A stretch of DNA of 39,091 nt, from assembly GCF_026241315.1 (NCBI RefSeq), contig NZ_JAPHNA010000014.1, positions 1-39,091 of the forward strand, written 5' to 3'. The notes under the pieces are model-generated. The model was given only the letters and a program-made list of their open reading frames with translations, was not told the origin of the DNA and did no database searches. The translations under genes and the position numbers were made by a program. Within the stretch, counting starts at the first letter, position 1. The number at the start of each line of letters is the position of its first letter. Positions 35,029-39,091 of this stretch are shown here, piece by piece. This stretch comes from Campylobacter sp. MIT 21-1684. GTDB taxonomy: Bacteria; Campylobacterota; Campylobacteria; Campylobacterales; Campylobacteraceae.

Positions 35029-36101
35029 TTTTTACTCCTTAAGTATGCTCTAACCTTTTTGTCCCATTCGAAAATTTCATCAATATGTTTGATTTTAGGC
35101 TCTCCAAAATGCTCCAAACTTTTAAAAATTCCTTTTGCAATGTCTAAAAATCCAGCCCTACCTTGAAGAAAATTTTTTACACCTTTTTCATTTGCTGCAT
35201 TGATGATAACGCCTAAATTTGGATTTTCAAGTAAGCTGTCTTTGAGAGAAAAAAGAGGATATTTTTTCGTGTCTATGGGATAAAATTGCAAATGAGAAAT
35301 TTCAAGAAAGTCAAGCGGTTTAACAATTTGAGTTTTATGTTCTTCAAAAAGAGCAAGTGAAAGAGCTAAACGCATATCCGCTTTTGAAGCATACATTGTA
35401 GTGCTCCCGTTTTCAAATTCGCACAAAGCGTGGATAAGTGATTTTGGTTCTATAAGAGCGTCTATGTTTTTACAGCCATACAGATGATAGGCTTCGATAA
35501 TTTCAAAGAGTTTATTAGCCATAGTGGCACTATCGATAGTGATTTTAGCCCCCATATCCCAATTTGGGTGTTTGAGAGCGTCTTTTGGACGAACTTTTTT
35601 TAAATCTTTTCTTTTGTACTTAAAAAAAGCCCCACCACTTGCAGTAATCAAAAGTTTTTTAATATTGTCCTTTCCTTGCAGTAAAAATTGCAAGGCAGAG
35701 TGTTCGCTATCTACAGGTATGAGTTTTGCATCTTGTAAAAAATTTCCAGCCACAACCAAACTTTCTTTATTGGCTAAGGCGATTTTCTTTCCAAGTTCCT
35801 TTGCTTTTAAAGTACTTCTTACTCCGGCAAAACCGACTATAGCATTGAGTAAAAACTCATCTTCACACTCGCTTAAAAGCTTTTGCAAACCTTTTTGTCC
35901 TGTGAAAACAACATTGTGTTTCACCAAATGCTTGTTTTTTTTGTCTTTTATAGCAACAAATTTTGGCTTGAAATACTCTATTTGTTTGTTGAGCATTGAG
36001 ATATTATCTCCGCAAGCTAAGGCATTGATAGTGATATTTCTTGCAGCACAAAGCCTTAGAGCATTGACACCTATACTTCCTGTACTCCCAAGTACTATCA
36101 T
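35025..36101 (-). CDS. dxr: 1-deoxy-D-xylulose 5-phosphate reductoisomerase
   Basis: NADPH- and metal-dependent enzyme making 2-C-methyl-D-erythritol 4-phosphate in the MEP isoprenoid pathway. The 358-residue product begins with the NADPH loop VLGSTGSIG and has [15 protein letters not shown] with the metal-binding acidic residues, [27 protein letters not shown] and AANEKGV. Slightly shorter than average, as in other Campylobacter. It overlaps cdsA and pgp1 by four bases each. Confidence 0.97.
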   Translation of the reverse strand: MIVLGSTGSIGVNALRLCAARNITINALACGDNISMLNKQIEYFKPKFVAIKDKKNKHLVKHNVVFTGQKGLQKLLSECEDEFLLNAIVGFAGVRSTLKAKELGKKIALANKESLVVAGNFLQDAKLIPVDSEHSALQFLLQGKDNIKKLLITASGGAFFKYKRKDLKKVRPKDALKHPNWDMGAKITIDSATMANKLFEIIEAYHLYGCKNIDALIEPKSLIHALCEFENGSTTMYASKADMRLALSLALFEEHKTQIVKPLDFLEISHLQFYPIDTKKYPLFSLKDSLLENPNLGVIINAANEKGVKNFLQGRAGFLDIAKGIFKSLEHFGEPKIKHIDEIFEWDKKVRAYLRSKK

Positions 36102-36820
36102 AAAAAGGCGACCATTATAAAAGAAGCAAATAAGAGAGCATCGATTCTATCAAGTATGCCACCGTGTTCACCCAAAATTGTTCCGCTATCTTTCACTCCT
36201 AACTCACGTTTTAAATAGCTTTCAAACAAATCACCTATAATAGCAAAGACTCCTACACAAAAAGAACAGAGCAAGGCAAAGAAGAAGTTGTATTCAAAGA
36301 CGCCAAAAATTGCTCCTATGATACTTGCACAAATAACTCCGGCTATCACACCTTCTAAGGTTTTGTTTGGACTTGATTGTGAAAAAGAAGTTGTGCCAAA
36401 TTTTTTACCTATAAAATACGCACTTGTATCGCAAACAGCTACTATAAGTACAAGCCAAAAGAGGACAAACATTCCATAGCTTACATACACTTGCCATAGG
36501 GCAAAAAGAGGTAAAGTAGGATACAAATAAATAAAGCTAAGTCGTAAATTTTCACTTTTTATAAAGACAAGATACCCAAGTACTAAGATGAAAGCTATAA
36601 TTCCAAACAATAGTACTTTTGTCGTTATAGTACCGATGATGAAGGCTATAAGCACGGGAAAAACAGAAGCGTTTTCTGCATTAAAAAGTTTTTTTGCTTC
36701 TTTAAAAGTGAAATACAACAAAGCGATAAACACTATAAAAGTGATGAAAAATTGATTAATCAAAGCAATCAAGACAACCGCAGCTGCCATTGCAAGACCT
36801 AAAGTAATTCTTTGAGACAT
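36098..36820 (-). CDS. cdsA: Phosphatidate cytidylyltransferase
   Basis: Inner-membrane enzyme making CDP-diacylglycerol from phosphatidate and CTP, the precursor of all membrane phospholipids. The 240-residue product has about seven hydrophobic segments and the C-terminal family signature [19 protein letters not shown] followed by ILDRID, with the metal-binding Asp residues. AAGGAAAACA precedes the ATG. The gene starts 11 bp after the small hydrophilic gene and overlaps dxr by four bases. Confidence 0.95.
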   Translation of the reverse strand: MSQRITLGLAMAAAVVLIALINQFFITFIVFIALLYFTFKEAKKLFNAENASVFPVLIAFIIGTITTKVLLFGIIAFILVLGYLVFIKSENLRLSFIYLYPTLPLFALWQVYVSYGMFVLFWLVLIVAVCDTSAYFIGKKFGTTSFSQSSPNKTLEGVIAGVICASIIGAIFGVFEYNFFFALLCSFCVGVFAIIGDLFESYLKRELGVKDSGTILGEHGGILDRIDALLFASFIMVAFL

Positions 36821-36831
36821 TGTTTTCCTTT

Positions 36832-37149
36832 TTATATGCTAAGATCTAAGTGATGAAAGTTTAAATTCTCTGTGTTTTCTTCTTTCTCACTCTTTTCCTC
36901 GCTGTTTTTTTCCTGTTTGTGTTTTTTATTTTTTTTCTCTTGTTGGGCTTTTTCTTTAATTTCTTGTTGAATATCTTGGGTTTCATTAACCTGTTCGATT
37001 TTTTTTACAGCTCTTTCTTTTTCATTGAATTCATTTATACTTGCTAAATGTGCAAAACTTTCTTTTGAAATTTCATTGCTGATTTGAGTGGCTGGATATG
37101 CCATATTTTGATTAAGGTAATTTATATTTCCTGTTGGACTTATAGGCAT
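36832..37149 (-). CDS. Small Lys/Glu-rich protein, probably coiled coil
   Basis: A 105-residue protein with no recognised family. The N-terminal 40 residues are polar with several Asn and Ser (MPISPTGNINYLNQNMAYPA). Residues about 43-95 are dominated by Glu, Lys and Gln in a pattern suited to a charged single helix or coiled coil, ending in a hydrophobic tail NFHHLDLSI. No signal peptide. The ATG comes one base after the rqcH stop, so translation is probably coupled. A similarly placed coiled-coil gene exists in C. jejuni (Cj1348c). Function not known. Confidence 0.75.
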   Translation of the reverse strand: MPISPTGNINYLNQNMAYPATQISNEISKESFAHLASINEFNEKERAVKKIEQVNETQDIQQEIKEKAQQEKKNKKHKQEKNSEEKSEKEENTENLNFHHLDLSI

Positions 37150-37150
37150 T

Positions 37151-38467
37151 TTAATCCTTTTCTACCTTGATACTTTTAAAGTCTTTATACTCAACAAAGG
37201 CTTTTTCTTTGACTTTAACACAATTTCTTAAAGTATAATCGACCCAATACAACCCTTTTTTTACTTTTGAAAAATTTACACAAAGTTTTGCTGCAAATTG
37301 TAACACTTCTTGGCTGATTTTTTGCTTGTTTGAAATAATAATCACGTGAGAGCTACTCAATCCCCTAATGTGAAGCCACATATCATTCTTTTTTGCGTTT
37401 TTGAGTAAGAATTCGTTTGCTTTTTCATTTTTTCCTACACAAATTTTAAATTCATTATAATAAAACTTTGCTATCGCTTTTTCATTTGCAAAACCATTGT
37501 TTTCTTTTTTCTCTTCTCTCTTTTTTTTTGGAAGTATGCTCTCAAGTTCAAATTCACTCTGTGCCTTTTGTATGAGTTGGGTAAGTTTGAATTCAAAGTC
37601 AAGTTTCTCTTGTAAATTCTGCCTTTGCAAAAGAAGATTCTTTGCTTTTTGTTTGAATTTTTTTGCTTGTTTGTAGTATTGATTTGCACTTTCTTTTGGG
37701 CTTAAATCCAAGTCAAAATGCATTTCTTTTCCTTGAAAATCTCTTATATTGAATTTTCTTTCATAGCTTTTGATTTGATGTAAATGAGCAAACAAAACAT
37801 CAGCTCTATTTTGCAAATCGTGGGCTTTTTGCAGTAAAGTGCTTTCATCTTCAAGCGTTGTTAGAACTTTTTGAAGTTTGTCTTTTCTTTTTTGAAGTTC
37901 TGCAAGTTTGTTTGTTCTTTTTTGTTCAAGTCGTTTTGTATAGACAAGCTTAAAATTATTTTGAAAATAGGCTTTAAAGTCTTTAATCTCAAGTCCTTGT
38001 TTTTCTACATTAAAAGGTTCTAAAGCTACTAAAGTTCTCTTTGGTTTTATTATTCTGTAACTTTTTTCTATGTGTCTTAAGGCTTCTATGATGGTTTCAT
38101 TTTCATCAGTAAGTATGGCATTAGTATTTCTTCCTGTAAATTCGAAATACAATTTACTTGTGTAGCTTTTATAGGCTTTTTGTATCTCAAAATGAAAACA
38201 TAAAATTCTGTTATTGTGAGGTACAAGTACATTACGAACAAAGACATTGTTAAGATATTTTTTAAGCATAAAATCAAAAGGGGCATTATAGTTTTTAAAT
38301 TCTAAATCGGCTGTATAAATAGTACTTTGCCTTCTGTTTAAATCAAAAAGAAATTTATGCCTATCAAAGCTTAATTCTAAAATATTATCATCGATTCGCC
38401 TTGCAAAATCAAGCTTTTTAAAGCCACAAAAAAATTCTTTCAGTTGTAAAAGTTCATTGTATTTCAT
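37151..38467 (-). CDS. rqcH: NFACT-family protein, RqcH-like
   Basis: Member of the NFACT family (Rqc2/RqcH, once called fibronectin-binding FbpA), which acts on stalled 50S-peptidyl-tRNA and can add alanine tails. The 438-residue product has the NFACT-N region (about 1-170), a long Lys-rich coiled-coil hairpin (about 180-300) and the C-terminal NFACT-R domain DMWLHIRGLSSSHVIII. It is over 100 residues shorter than Bacillus RqcH. The position of the Asp-Arg pair needed for alanyl-tRNA binding reads Asn86-Arg87 (HNNRILCFHF). No Shine-Dalgarno precedes the ATG, and a TATAAT lies at leaderless distance. First gene of a seven-gene unit. Confidence 0.85.
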   Translation of the reverse strand: MKYNELLQLKEFFCGFKKLDFARRIDDNILELSFDRHKFLFDLNRRQSTIYTADLEFKNYNAPFDFMLKKYLNNVFVRNVLVPHNNRILCFHFEIQKAYKSYTSKLYFEFTGRNTNAILTDENETIIEALRHIEKSYRIIKPKRTLVALEPFNVEKQGLEIKDFKAYFQNNFKLVYTKRLEQKRTNKLAELQKRKDKLQKVLTTLEDESTLLQKAHDLQNRADVLFAHLHQIKSYERKFNIRDFQGKEMHFDLDLSPKESANQYYKQAKKFKQKAKNLLLQRQNLQEKLDFEFKLTQLIQKAQSEFELESILPKKKREEKKENNGFANEKAIAKFYYNEFKICVGKNEKANEFLLKNAKKNDMWLHIRGLSSSHVIIISNKQKISQEVLQFAAKLCVNFSKVKKGLYWVDYTLRNCVKVKEKAFVEYKDFKSIKVEKD

Positions 38468-38473
38468 AAAATA

Positions 38474-38479
38474 ATTATA
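38474..38479 (-). promoter_or_regulatory. Putative -10 box of the rqcH operon, leaderless spacing
   Basis: Minus-strand TATAAT whose last T is seven bases upstream of the A of the rqcH ATG (38467). The usual transcription start would be that A, giving a leaderless mRNA. No ribosome-binding sequence lies between. Confidence 0.5.
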
Positions 38480-38502
38480 AAATAATTTGACTAATTTTGT
38501 GC

Positions 38503-38508
38503 TAGAAT
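38503..38508 (+). promoter_or_regulatory. Putative -10 box of mobA
   Basis: TAGAAT preceded by TTTTGTGC, predicting a start near 38515; AAGG (38521-38524) then precedes the ATG at 38531. It is back to back with the rqcH promoter. Confidence 0.5.
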
Positions 38509-38530
38509 GAAAAAAAGATAAAGGTTACAA

Positions 38531-39088
38531 ATGCAGGCTGTGATTTTGTGTGGCGGTCGTTCTTTGCGTATGGGAGAGGATAAATGCAAACTCCTTGTAG
38601 GTTCAAGCACTCTTTTAGAATTTCAAGCACAGAAACTTTCCCAAATTTTTGACAAGGTTTTTATCAGTGCAAAAGAACAAAAACTCAAAGGGTATGAGCT
38701 TATAAAAGATGACGAAAAGTATCAGTTTTATTCGCCTATGCTTGCTTTGTATTCTATCTTAAAACATTTTGACAACGAATTTGTGTTTGTATTAAGCGTT
38801 GATAGCCCTAAAGTTAGTGTTAAAGAGATACAAAAACTTCTACATTTTAAAGATAAGGAGAGTAAAATCATCATTGCAAAGACACAGCTGCATATACATT
38901 TTTTATGTGGTTTGTACCACAGCTCCCTTGCTTTGCTTTGTCAAAAATGCCTTGAAAATGATGAACATAAACTTCAAAATCTCTGTACTAAAACAACAAC
39001 TCGTTACGTTGAATTTGACGATGAAAGTCCTTTTTTAAACCTTAATTTTTATACTCAATACCAGCATTTTTTGAGAATTAAATGCTAA
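38531..39088 (+). CDS. mobA: Molybdenum cofactor guanylyltransferase
   Basis: Cytoplasmic enzyme that adds GMP to molybdopterin to form the bis-MGD cofactor used by formate dehydrogenase, nitrate, TMAO and other reductases. The 185-residue product opens with the nucleotidyltransferase loop ILCGGRSLRMGEDK and has the metal-binding Asp in FVFVLSVDSPKVS. Length is close to normal. The stop is at 39086-39088. An ATG at 39082, overlapping the end of mobA, may start the next gene, which would be cut by the window edge after three codons. Confidence 0.93.
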   Translation: MQAVILCGGRSLRMGEDKCKLLVGSSTLLEFQAQKLSQIFDKVFISAKEQKLKGYELIKDDEKYQFYSPMLALYSILKHFDNEFVFVLSVDSPKVSVKEIQKLLHFKDKESKIIIAKTQLHIHFLCGLYHSSLALLCQKCLENDEHKLQNLCTKTTTRYVEFDDESPFLNLNFYTQYQHFLRIKC

Positions 39089-39091
39089 AAA

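Noticed and set aside
35524-36120. 198-codon open frame antisense to dxr
   Set aside because: Shadow of dxr; composition (Ser, Phe, Leu, Lys) reflects complementary codon bias, and no motifs are seen.
1-39091. CRISPR array, insertion sequence, prophage, tRNA or rRNA genes, poly-G contingency tracts
   Set aside because: No regularly spaced repeats, transposase or integrase genes, RNA genes or G runs of eight or more were found; the region is contiguous housekeeping sequence.

Overview
The window is an AT-rich chromosomal segment of a Campylobacter species close to C. jejuni but probably not C. jejuni itself. The evidence is gene content (cosR, cmeRABC, a fused trpGD, pgp1, a UPF0323 lipoprotein, ctsG-like pseudopilin) and gene order. 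From memory of C. jejuni NCTC 11168, the first 32 kb follow the Cj0342c-Cj0377 order and the last 7 kb follow Cj1343c-Cj1350. In C. jejuni those two blocks lie far apart, so the junction at about 32.09 kb is a synteny breakpoint. I see no prophage, insertion sequence, CRISPR array, rRNA or tRNA gene.

Layout. 179-3901 (minus): uvrA and a TauE/SafE-type permease. 4025-9513 (plus): a tryptophan operon, trpE-trpGD-trpF-trpB-trpA, preceded by a short leader ORF with a late Trp codon. 9545-11071 (plus): a small flagellar operon of a CheX-like protein, fliN and a fliO-like gene. 11072-14542 (minus): a Ppx/GppA phosphatase, a two-cluster ferredoxin, the orphan regulator cosR, folB and plsY. 14665-18331 (plus): a di-heme cytochrome c peroxidase with its own terminator, then glmM-lspA-hemJ and a small unknown gene. 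18332-26093 (minus): the CmeABC efflux pump, its repressor gene cmeR, and ccoG. 26247-32088 (plus): rpsU, a UPF0323 lipoprotein, a glutathionylspermidine-synthase-like gene, a 2-hydroxyacid dehydrogenase, yajQ, an unknown lipoprotein and an AAA ATPase. 32100-38467 (minus): a packed seven-gene unit rqcH-unknown-cdsA-dxr-pgp1-tsaD-pseudopilin. 38531-39088 (plus): mobA.

How the parts work together. Two regulators of efflux and oxidative stress (CosR and CmeR) lie in the same 12 kb as the pump they control. A 16-bp inverted repeat in the cmeR-cmeA gap is a good CmeR operator candidate. Most genes overlap their neighbour by 1-20 bp, so translational coupling is widespread. Several convergent gene pairs have no spacer and no visible terminator.

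Most of the window is ordinary housekeeping sequence. The points I consider most worth checking are: the trp leader, which looks built for control of trpE translation; a perfect -10 box placed so that the seven-gene rqcH operon would start with a leaderless mRNA; loss of one of the two known CmeA glycosylation sites; a CheX-like protein in the fliN-fliO operon; and Asp-to-Asn changes at key positions of RqcH and the AAA ATPase.
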